DNA of 5,244 nt from an uncultured Bacilli bacterium. GTDB taxonomy: Bacteria > Bacillota_I > Bacilli_A > RF39 > UBA660. How positions within the stretch are numbered: the first letter of the stretch is position 1; each line of letters opens with the position of its first letter. The position numbers were made by a program, and so were the translations under genes. Below, piece by piece: positions 1 to 4,834 of the stretch. The stretch covers positions 1 through 5,244 of the forward strand of contig CALVIJ010000070.1 in assembly GCA_944329505.1 (NCBI GenBank), read 5' to 3'. The notes beneath the pieces are model-generated. The model searched no databases and was not told where the DNA came from. It worked only from the letters and a program-made list of their open reading frames with translations.

Positions 1-129
1 TATCTAATGAAAACACTCAGATATAACTATGAACTAGAAGGATATGGTTATGTTACCGCCCAAAGTATTAAACCTGGAGAAACAGTTGGTGATAATACAG
101 TTAAAATAACCTTAAGTGCTAAAGAGTAA
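1..129 (+). CDS. C-terminal end of a PASTA-domain protein, probably a penicillin-binding protein (partial)
   Basis: Frame 1 is open from the left edge to a TAA at 127-129, giving 42 residues. The segment around GYGYVTAQSIKPGETV, followed by NTVKITLS, is the second half of a PASTA repeat (PF03793): a short strand, the V-x-x-Q-S-x-x-P-G turn, and a closing beta-strand. PASTA repeats occur at the C-terminus of class B penicillin-binding proteins (PBP2x/SpoVD type) and in PrkC/Stk-type serine/threonine kinases, where they contact peptidoglycan or muropeptides outside the cell. The G-x-G-x-V lead-in and a protein end only three residues after the last strand fit a PBP better, but the catalytic domain lies outside the window, so kinase versus PBP is inference. 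The gene is followed by a hairpin and a terminator, so it is the last gene of its transcription unit. Confidence 0.75.
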   Translation, partial: YLMKTLRYNYELEGYGYVTAQSIKPGETVGDNTVKITLSAKE

Positions 130-133
130 CCTA

Positions 134-160
134 ACATCACGGATTGTGGGTCCGCGATGT
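134..160 (+). repeat. GC-richer hairpin between the PASTA gene and its terminator
   Basis: ACATC-A-CGGA (134-143) pairs with TCCG-C-GATGT (151-160): nine base pairs, one A/C mismatch and a 7-base loop. No U-run follows, so it is not a terminator alone. It sits five bases after the stop codon and just before the real terminator. It may protect the mRNA 3' end or assist termination. The pairing is plain in the sequence; the role is not known. Confidence 0.5.
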
Positions 161-164
161 ATAC

Positions 165-197
165 AAAAAGACGAACTTAAAATTCGTCTTTTATTTT
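165..197. terminator. Bidirectional rho-independent terminator between convergent genes
   Basis: A perfect 10-bp stem, AAAAGACGAA (166-175) with TTCGTCTTTT (183-192), encloses a 7-base loop. On the plus strand the stem runs into TTTTATTTT; on the minus strand it runs into TTTTT (169-165). It therefore can end both the plus-strand PASTA gene (stop at 129) and the minus-strand membrane protein gene, whose TAA (193-191) overlaps the foot of the stem. Confidence 0.85.
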
Positions 198-841
198 GTT
201 CTTACATGATTTTCAAATATTTTATTTAACCTTTTATCAGGATAATGTTTATCTAAAAACACTTCCACTTTATTACTAGGTTCTAATCCATCAGCTCTTT
301 CAGATTGTCTTAAACAAGCTGTAATAGAAATAATGATATCCGCAATCATAAATACAATTAAAATAATCGTTAAAAGATTTCCTGTTCTAACAGGTATTTT
401 TTCAATTAAATTAGATAAAAAAGGATATATAACTTTCATAACCAATAGTGCTAAAACACCCCATATCAACATATATTTTAAACTAGTTCTACCACCTATA
501 TTAAAAAGCTGATGACTATAATCCCAAGAAATAGTTCCAAACACCTTTTCTTGTATAAGTGAACACAAATACTCACATCCGCCACCAAGCAACATTCCTA
601 AAATAAAAATTAAAACGGGATTTTTAACCTTTGAAAGGAAAACTACGAATGCTACTAAGCCTAAGCCATATACAGGATTTAAAGGGCCATATATCAAGCC
701 ACGTCTACTAACCCAATTGCCATAGTGAATGAAATGATTCAGCATCTCAAACACACACCCAAATACACAGCCTATCATAAATAACCAAAAAATCTTTTTA
801 AAACAAACACCTTTCGCAAATGTTTCTTCTTTTTGCTTCAT
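191..841 (-). CDS. Putative ABC-transporter type IV family (PF06541, CmpB-like) membrane protein
   Basis: This encodes 216 residues from the ATG at 841-839. An in-frame GTG four codons upstream lies inside the Shine-Dalgarno and is rejected. Hydrophobic segments lie near residues 17-35, 55-69, 75-96, 121-140 and 155-177, so about five membrane helices. Family signatures are R47-G-L-I-Y-G-P53 with P56-V-Y-G59 at the second helix, W106-D-Y-S109, N114-I-G-G117, and W127-G128 in the fourth helix. The last ~38 residues are polar (HYPDKR near 199-204) and probably cytoplasmic. The family is named as a putative ABC transporter permease, but its substrate and biochemistry are not established, and no ATPase gene lies in the window, so transport is unproven here. 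The gene is monocistronic as far as can be seen, with its own promoter facing away from cls and a terminator at its 3' end. Confidence 0.85.
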   Translation of the reverse strand: MKQKEETFAKGVCFKKIFWLFMIGCVFGCVFEMLNHFIHYGNWVSRRGLIYGPLNPVYGLGLVAFVVFLSKVKNPVLIFILGMLLGGGCEYLCSLIQEKVFGTISWDYSHQLFNIGGRTSLKYMLIWGVLALLVMKVIYPFLSNLIEKIPVRTGNLLTIILIVFMIADIIISITACLRQSERADGLEPSNKVEVFLDKHYPDKRLNKIFENHVRTK

Positions 842-847
842 ATACAA

Positions 848-853
848 CCTCAC
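848..853 (-). promoter_or_regulatory. Shine-Dalgarno deciding the start of the type IV family gene
   Basis: Reading the minus strand, GTGAGG is followed by six bases (TTGTAT) and then ATG at 841. This is a good Shine-Dalgarno at normal spacing. It overlaps the upstream in-frame GTG codon (853-851), which itself has no upstream purine-rich site, so translation should begin at 841 and not at 853. Confidence 0.75.
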
Positions 854-878
854 AGCTAAAAAATTTACTTTACTAATA

Positions 879-907
879 ATAGTATATCATTATCCTTTGA
901 TTGTCAA
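879..907 (-). promoter_or_regulatory. Candidate sigma-A promoter for the minus-strand type IV family gene
   Basis: On the minus strand a consensus -35 TTGACA (907-902) is followed after 17 bases by TACTAT (884-879) as -10, four of six matches to TATAAT. It would give an mRNA leader of roughly 30 bases before the GTGAGG ribosome binding site. Its -35 shares five base pairs with the -35 of the opposite promoter. Confidence 0.6.
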
Positions 908-929
908 ACAGATAAAAATAAGGTATAAT
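901..929 (+). promoter_or_regulatory. Sigma-A promoter for the cls operon
   Basis: TTGTCA (901-906, five of six matches to TTGACA), a 17-base spacer, and a perfect TATAAT (924-929) form a near-consensus promoter. Transcription should start near 936, about 25 bases before the cls start codon. The -35 overlaps the divergent minus-strand -35, within a small inverted repeat TTTGA-TTG-TCAAA (896-908). Confidence 0.8.
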
Positions 930-960
930 CAAAATAGAGTTAAATCAAGGTGATGGTCGC

Positions 961-2502
961 ATGATAAAATTTATGAAAAAACACTTAAATCTATTAGGAC
1001 ACCGAGTCTTTTTAGTTCCATTCATTATGATTGTTCAAATAGTTATTATCTTTTTAATGGCTGTAGAATTTTATAGTTATTTCATTGTCTTTTATATTAT
1101 ATGTAGTATTTTCAGCCTTCTGATGGTCTTACACATCGTAAATAGTAGAGCTAATCCTAGTTATAAAATAGCTTGGATTATCCCAATAATGATCCTTCCT
1201 CTTTTTGGACTACTTTTGTATTTTTTATTTGGAGGTAATCAACTTACAAGAAGACAGAAAGCAAAGATGAAAAATATATATTATAAACAATTAAAATATA
1301 AGGATTCACACAACATCGTCATGAGTGAACTGAGATATGAAAACATCTCAGCTTATAACCAAGTCAAATATATTCAAGATTATTCACTCACAAACGTTTG
1401 TAAACATACAAAAACAACATATTTATCTAATGGTAGAAACTATTATAATAAAATAATAGAAGCCATCAAAAGTGCGAAAAAATATATTTTCCTCGAGTAT
1501 TTTATAATAGGAGAGGGAAAAATGTGGAATACTATACTAGAAATCTTAAAACAAAAAGTTTTAGATGGAGTTGAAGTTAGAGTTATCTATGATGATTTCG
1601 GATGTATCATGACTTTACCTAATCACTATGATAAAACATTAGAACAATTAGGAATCAAAACCGCCGTATTTAACCGTTTTGTTCCTAACTTAAAATCCAA
1701 ATTTAATAACCGTGACCATAGAAAAATTGCAATTATCGATGGCCATATCGCATTCACTGGCGGTATCAATCTCGCCGACGAATATATTGGTGAAAAAGTT
1801 CGTTTTGGACATTGGAAAGATAATGGAATTATGCTTGAGGGTGAAGCTGTATGGAATTTTACCGTTATGTTCTTATCGATGTGGGACTTTATAAAAGAAG
1901 AAAATGAAGATTATGAAAAATATCGTTCAACTCTTGAATATGAAACATCATCAGATGGATATGTCATTCCATACTCAGATAGTCCCTGGGATAGTGAGGC
2001 TATCGGAGAGACTGTTTATTTAAATTTAATAGGTAAAGCCAATAAATATATTTATATAACAACGCCTTATCTAGTCATTGACAATGAAATGATTACCGCT
2101 TTAACTACTGCCGCTAAAAGGGGAGTAGATGTAAGAATTATAACTCCAGGCATACCAGATAAAAAGCTAGTCAGTGAAGTTACTAAAGCATATTATAATC
2201 AACTTTTAGAAAGCGGTATAAAAATATACGAATATTCAAAAGGATTTATTCATGCAAAAACATTTGCCGTTGATGATGAATATGCAACTATCGGAACTGT
2301 CAATTTAGATTATAGAAGTTTATATTTGCACTTTGAATGTGGAGTGTGGTTATATGCTTGCTCAACAATTTTGCGAGTGAAAAAAGACTTTACATCAACA
2401 TTGAAAGAATGTAGAGAAATTAAATTAAAAAACTTGGGGAAATTAACCTGGTTCAATACACTTAAAAGACAAATTTTAAAGGCCTTTGCCCCATTAATGT
2501 AA
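961..2502 (+). CDS. cls: Cardiolipin synthase, phospholipase D superfamily, two HKD motifs
   Basis: This encodes 513 residues, usual for bacterial ClsA-type enzymes, which join two phosphatidylglycerol molecules into cardiolipin plus glycerol at the cytoplasmic membrane. The N-terminus holds hydrophobic segments near 17-35, 40-60 and 70-90; the last, with W72, P75, P80, G83, Y87 and G91-G92, is the PLDc_N signature. Catalytic motif 1 is H253-x-K255-x4-D260 followed by G267-G268-x-N270. Motif 2 is H431-x-K433-x4-D438 followed by G445-T-V-N448-L-D-Y-R-S453. Both active-site halves are intact, so the enzyme should be functional. The start at 961 has AAGGTGA (947-953) seven bases upstream. It is the first gene of a three-gene operon; its TAA overlaps the AAGGAGG of the lipoprotein gene, so the two are co-transcribed and tightly spaced. 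A related PLD transferase activity cannot be excluded. Confidence 0.95.
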   Translation: MIKFMKKHLNLLGHRVFLVPFIMIVQIVIIFLMAVEFYSYFIVFYIICSIFSLLMVLHIVNSRANPSYKIAWIIPIMILPLFGLLLYFLFGGNQLTRRQKAKMKNIYYKQLKYKDSHNIVMSELRYENISAYNQVKYIQDYSLTNVCKHTKTTYLSNGRNYYNKIIEAIKSAKKYIFLEYFIIGEGKMWNTILEILKQKVLDGVEVRVIYDDFGCIMTLPNHYDKTLEQLGIKTAVFNRFVPNLKSKFNNRDHRKIAIIDGHIAFTGGINLADEYIGEKVRFGHWKDNGIMLEGEAVWNFTVMFLSMWDFIKEENEDYEKYRSTLEYETSSDGYVIPYSDSPWDSEAIGETVYLNLIGKANKYIYITTPYLVIDNEMITALTTAAKRGVDVRIITPGIPDKKLVSEVTKAYYNQLLESGIKIYEYSKGFIHAKTFAVDDEYATIGTVNLDYRSLYLHFECGVWLYACSTILRVKKDFTSTLKECREIKLKNLGKLTWFNTLKRQILKAFAPLM

Positions 2503-2513
2503 GGAGGAATATT

Positions 2514-2789
2514 ATGAAAAAAATATTAATTGTTATGTTTGTCGTATTTATTTTAACTGGATGTGGTAATAGTGGTGAAGAATTTATCTGTACCATTAAT
2601 AATAAACAAGCTATATTTACCTTAAAAGATGGTATGATAACTTCTTATACCTTAGATGGTACAAACCAAAGTCAAAGTACTATTGATGAAATAAATGGTA
2701 CATACTTTACTAGTAGTACAAATACTGAAGAAGGAAAGGTAGCATTAACAAACTATGTAAATTCACTTGGTGGTAGCTGTAATTTTTAA
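2514..2789 (+). CDS. Small lipoprotein of unknown family
   Basis: This encodes 91 residues with a clear type II signal peptide: positive MKK, a hydrophobic core (4-14) and lipobox L14-T-G-C17, so the mature protein of 75 residues would be lipid-anchored outside the membrane through Cys17. The mature part has two more cysteines, C26 and C89, near its ends, which could form a disulfide closing a small beta-rich domain. The stretch around 33-48 (alternating hydrophobic and polar, then a glycine-containing turn) reads as beta-strands. I do not recognise a family and assign no function. The start is firm: AAGGAGG (2501-2507) with a 6-base spacer, overlapping the cls stop. The gene sits between cls and a CapA-like gene and shares the reading frame of the latter, with only one sense codon between its TAA and the next ATG. 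Confidence 0.88.
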   Translation: MKKILIVMFVVFILTGCGNSGEEFICTINNKQAIFTLKDGMITSYTLDGTNQSQSTIDEINGTYFTSSTNTEEGKVALTNYVNSLGGSCNF

Positions 2790-2792
2790 AAT

Positions 2793-3950
2793 ATGAAAAA
2801 GAAGTGTGTTATATTAGTATTGATTATTGCAATTTTAGGATTAGGAATTTACTTATTTACTCAAAATAAAGAAGAGCCAAGAGAAGAAAAAAAAGAAACG
2901 GTTGAAGTAAAAAAAGAGCCAGAAGTTAAAACTAGTAAACTTTCATTGGTCATGGTTGGTGATGCCTTACTTCATAGTTCTGTATATAAAGATGGTTATA
3001 AAGATGGGGTATATAATTTCACATCTCAACTAGAATACATTAAACCAATAATTCAAGATTACGATCTAGCCTTTTATAATCAAGAGAGTATTTTAGGTGG
3101 TACGGAATTAGGCTTATCTGACTATCCAACCTTTAATTCACCATGGGAGTTTGGAGATGCTATGGTAGATGCTGGATTTAACATGGTGTCTTTAGCTAAT
3201 AACCATACGATGGATAGAGGTGAAAAAGCAATCTTAAACTCATGCGAATATTGGAAAAACAAAGATGTTTTAGCATCCGGTAGTTATTGTTCTAAAGAAG
3301 ATTCTGAAACTGTTCAAATAAGAGAGAAAAATGGTATAAAATATACTTTACTTGCTTACACCTACGGCACAAACGGTATTTCTGTCCCGCAAGGAAAAGA
3401 CTATTTAGTTAATCTATATAGTGATGAAAAAGCTAAAAGTGATATTAAAAAAGTTAGAGATAAAGTAGATTTATTAATGGTATCTATGCACTGGGGTACA
3501 GAATATCGCACAGAACCAACCGAAGAACAAAAAAGACAAGCCGAATATTTATCATCATTAGGGGTTGATATAATTATAGGAACTCATCCACATGTCATTC
3601 AACCCATAACATATATTGATGACACCTTAGTCATTTACTCATTAGGCAATTTTATATCTGCTCAAAGCACCAATAACGACTATAATACAATGGTCGAACT
3701 TATGACTTCGATTGACGTTATTAAAGAAGAAAAAGATGGAGAAGTTACCATCAAATTAGAAAACTTAAATAATGAACTTTTATTTAACTACTATAAAAAA
3801 GGTAGTCGCTGGACTGATTTTAAAGTTATTCCATTTAGTCAAATGAATTCATCTTATAATTCTGATTATCAAAGACTTTATAATAAATATAGTGCCGTAG
3901 TCAAAATGTATAATGCGAATATACCTATTAATCCATTACCGGAGGCTTAA
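2793..3950 (+). CDS. CapA/PgsA family protein, membrane-anchored metallophosphatase-like (PF09587)
   Basis: This encodes 385 residues. A hydrophobic anchor (5-23) is followed by a Lys/Glu-rich linker (25-48), and the domain then probably lies outside the membrane. C5 is not in a lipobox. The PGA_cap domain fills about 50-330 with the expected metal-site motifs: V55-G-D57 with H61, N96-Q-E98, N136-N-H138 (then M-D-R-G), H233-W-G, G263-T-H265-P-H267 and S283-L-G-N286-F. All likely ligands are present. The family is named after the poly-gamma-glutamate capsule protein CapA, but most members occur without capBC, and none is seen here, so capsule synthesis should not be assumed; a phosphoesterase role in the envelope is as likely. 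The ATG lies three bases after the lipoprotein stop. No Shine-Dalgarno is within range (nearest G-rich stretch 2769-2773), so translation is probably coupled to the upstream gene. It is the last gene before the operon terminator. Confidence 0.92.
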   Translation: MKKKCVILVLIIAILGLGIYLFTQNKEEPREEKKETVEVKKEPEVKTSKLSLVMVGDALLHSSVYKDGYKDGVYNFTSQLEYIKPIIQDYDLAFYNQESILGGTELGLSDYPTFNSPWEFGDAMVDAGFNMVSLANNHTMDRGEKAILNSCEYWKNKDVLASGSYCSKEDSETVQIREKNGIKYTLLAYTYGTNGISVPQGKDYLVNLYSDEKAKSDIKKVRDKVDLLMVSMHWGTEYRTEPTEEQKRQAEYLSSLGVDIIIGTHPHVIQPITYIDDTLVIYSLGNFISAQSTNNDYNTMVELMTSIDVIKEEKDGEVTIKLENLNNELLFNYYKKGSRWTDFKVIPFSQMNSSYNSDYQRLYNKYSAVVKMYNANIPINPLPEA

Positions 3951-3961
3951 AGCCTCTTTTT
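3942..3961 (+). terminator. Terminator of the cls-lipoprotein-capA-like operon
   Basis: GAGGC (3942-3946) pairs with GCCTC (3952-3956) around the loop TTAAA, followed by TTTTT (3957-3961); a G-U pair can extend the foot. The stem is short but fully G/C-anchored. The loop contains the TAA stop (3948-3950) of the CapA-like gene, so its last codons form the 5' arm. Confidence 0.8.
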
Positions 3962-4022
3962 CATGTTATAAGTTTGGAAATAACGATTTATCACAAATAT
4001 ATTTTGAACTATTTTAAAAGAA

Positions 4023-4043
4023 TTTTAGATAGAATATCTAAAA
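4023..4043. repeat. 8-bp AT-rich inverted repeat
   Basis: TTTTAGAT (4023-4030) and ATCTAAAA (4036-4043) are perfect inverted copies around AGAAT. No clean T-run follows on the plus strand, so it is not a convincing terminator. In such AT-rich sequence it may be chance. Confidence 0.35.
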
Positions 4044-4080
4044 GAGTATAAAAATTATCCCCACTATCCATCGCCAGATG

Positions 4081-4108
4081 AAAATAGCATTATGTATTTT
4101 GCTATTTT
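4081..4108. repeat. 9-bp inverted repeat, weak terminator-like hairpin
   Basis: AAAATAGCA (4081-4089) and TGCTATTTT (4100-4108) are perfect inverted copies with a 10-base loop; the TTTT end of the 3' arm runs into ATAAAAAA. It could act as a weak, roughly symmetrical terminator insulating the toxin-antitoxin module from the upstream operon. The A/T-rich stem makes this uncertain. Confidence 0.4.
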
Positions 4109-4194
4109 ATAAAAAATTAAATGAAAAAGCTAGTGATTTATGGTACTATTTCTCTATTAGACAGAAAAATAAATTCAGAAAATGATTAGAAAAG

Positions 4195-4223
4195 TTTTCA
4201 AACACACTTAAATGTGTTATAAT
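4195..4223 (+). promoter_or_regulatory. Promoter of the AbiE-type toxin-antitoxin operon
   Basis: TTTTCA (4195-4200, four of six matches) and a perfect TATAAT (4218-4223) are separated by 17 bases. A TG one base before the -10 (4215-4216) makes it an extended -10, compensating for the weak -35. The predicted start near 4230 leaves a leader of about 17 bases, just enough for the ribosome binding site. Confidence 0.75.
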
Positions 4224-4230
4224 TTAAGTG
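4205..4230. promoter_or_regulatory. Candidate operator: 9-bp inverted repeat over the -10 box
   Basis: CACTTAAAT (4205-4213) and ATTTAAGTG (4222-4230) are perfect inverted copies around GTGTTATA. The -10 hexamer (4218-4223) lies across the spacer and the first two bases of the right arm, which ends at about the predicted transcription start. A second, overlapping inverted repeat AACACA/TGTGTT (4201-4206, 4213-4218) is also present. A dimer bound here would block RNA polymerase. AbiEi antitoxins studied elsewhere repress their own operon by binding inverted repeats in the promoter, so this is the natural AbiEi site; binding here is inferred. Confidence 0.65.
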
Positions 4231-4232
4231 CG

Positions 4233-4238
4233 AAAGGA
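4233..4238 (+). promoter_or_regulatory. Ribosome binding site deciding the antitoxin start
   Basis: AAAGGA ends two bases before the ATG at 4241 but eight bases before the in-frame ATG at 4247. The second spacing is in the working range and the first is too tight, so initiation at 4247 is favoured; using 4241 would add only Met-Asn to the protein. Confidence 0.6.
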
Positions 4239-4246
4239 AAATGAAT

Positions 4247-4834
4247 ATGGAGTATGAAAGTAAGATTTTAAAATTATTTAAAAATGGTTATTTGACTACC
4301 AAAGAGGTTACTAATCATAATATTCCTAGATTTTATTTAACTAAACTTATTAAAGAAAACAAAATAGAAAGAGTAAGTCGTGGAGTATATATTAAAAAGA
4401 ATGTTTTGGTAGATGAATTTGTAATTCTACAAAGTAAAAGTAAGTATGCAATTTATTCTAATACCACTGCGCTTTATTTGCACGGATTTTCTAATAGAAT
4501 TCCTATTAAATATGATATTACAGTCAAAAGTGGTTACAAAGGATCTCTTCAAAAAGAAGATAATGTTAATTTATTTTATGCAAAAAGAGAATTGCTTGGA
4601 TTAGGTATCATTGATTATAAACTTGATTCAGGAAATATTATTAAAGTTTATGACTTAGATAAAACCATTTGCGATATTATTAAAAATAAAAAGAAAATAG
4701 ATGCTGAAATCTTTAATAAAGCTATTAGAGGATATTTCTATAGTAAAAAGAAAAACACTTTAAAACTATATGAATATGCTAGAAAAATGAATATTTATGA
4801 TAAAGTAAGAGATACTTTCGAGATGTTTGGGTGA
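4247..4834 (+). CDS. abiEi: AbiEi-family antitoxin (type IV toxin-antitoxin) with N-terminal winged helix
   Basis: This encodes 195 residues from ATG 4247 (197 from ATG 4241). Residues 5-50 form the winged helix-turn-helix of AbiEi proteins (AbiEi_4-type), with G14-Y-L-T-T-K-E20 entering the helix-turn-helix and V43-S-R-G-V-Y48 as the wing. The C-terminal antitoxin domain shows the usual S-N-T-T-A-L-Y-L-H-G-F, a P-I-K-Y-D-I-T-V strand, and V-Y-D-L-D-K-T-I-C-D-I-I, which corresponds to the family's E-R-T-x-C-D segment with D-K in place of E-R. AbiEi neutralises the AbiEii toxin without a stable complex in the systems studied (type IV) and represses its own operon through the winged helix. The gene has its own promoter with an inverted repeat over the -10 box, and its TGA overlaps the toxin GTG by four bases, giving translational coupling with antitoxin first. 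Confidence 0.92.
   Translation: MEYESKILKLFKNGYLTTKEVTNHNIPRFYLTKLIKENKIERVSRGVYIKKNVLVDEFVILQSKSKYAIYSNTTALYLHGFSNRIPIKYDITVKSGYKGSLQKEDNVNLFYAKRELLGLGIIDYKLDSGNIIKVYDLDKTICDIIKNKKKIDAEIFNKAIRGYFYSKKKNTLKLYEYARKMNIYDKVRDTFEMFG

Larger units (their letters stand above)
3962..4194. other. Gene-poor spacer with possible decayed coding sequence
   Basis: No intact gene with a ribosome binding site is seen on either strand. Three short plus-strand stretches in different frames look protein-like and nearly join: 3971-4048 (reads LEITIYHKYILNYF...), 4029-4109 (reads YPHYPSPDENSIMYFAI at its end) and 4108-4182 (reads YKKLNEKASDLWYYF..., stop TGA at 4183-4185). Joining them by two frameshifts would give one polypeptide end of about 70 residues. 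This may be a frameshifted gene remnant left by insertion of the neighbouring TA module, or chance in AT-rich DNA. I recognise no family. The spacer also contains two inverted repeats, listed separately. Confidence 0.3.

Noticed and set aside
130..192. T-box riboswitch
   Set aside because: Only the antiterminator core resembles a T-box; the upstream bases are a protein-coding end, so stem I is absent, and the next gene downstream is on the opposite strand.
842..853. GTG at 853-851 as start of the minus-strand membrane protein
   Set aside because: The codon is part of the GTGAGG Shine-Dalgarno for the ATG at 841 and has no site of its own upstream.
1712..1894. 60-codon open frame on the plus strand inside cls
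   Set aside because: It lies wholly within cls over the first HKD motif, has no ribosome binding site of its own and no recognisable protein features; it is a shadow of the real frame.
4078..4185. 35-codon plus-strand ORF starting at ATG 4078
   Set aside because: There is no Shine-Dalgarno before it, and the same codons are better explained as one part of a possible frameshifted remnant.
4121..4189. 22-codon plus-strand ORF starting at ATG 4121
   Set aside because: It is too short, lacks a ribosome binding site and overlaps a more coding-like frame; no family resemblance.
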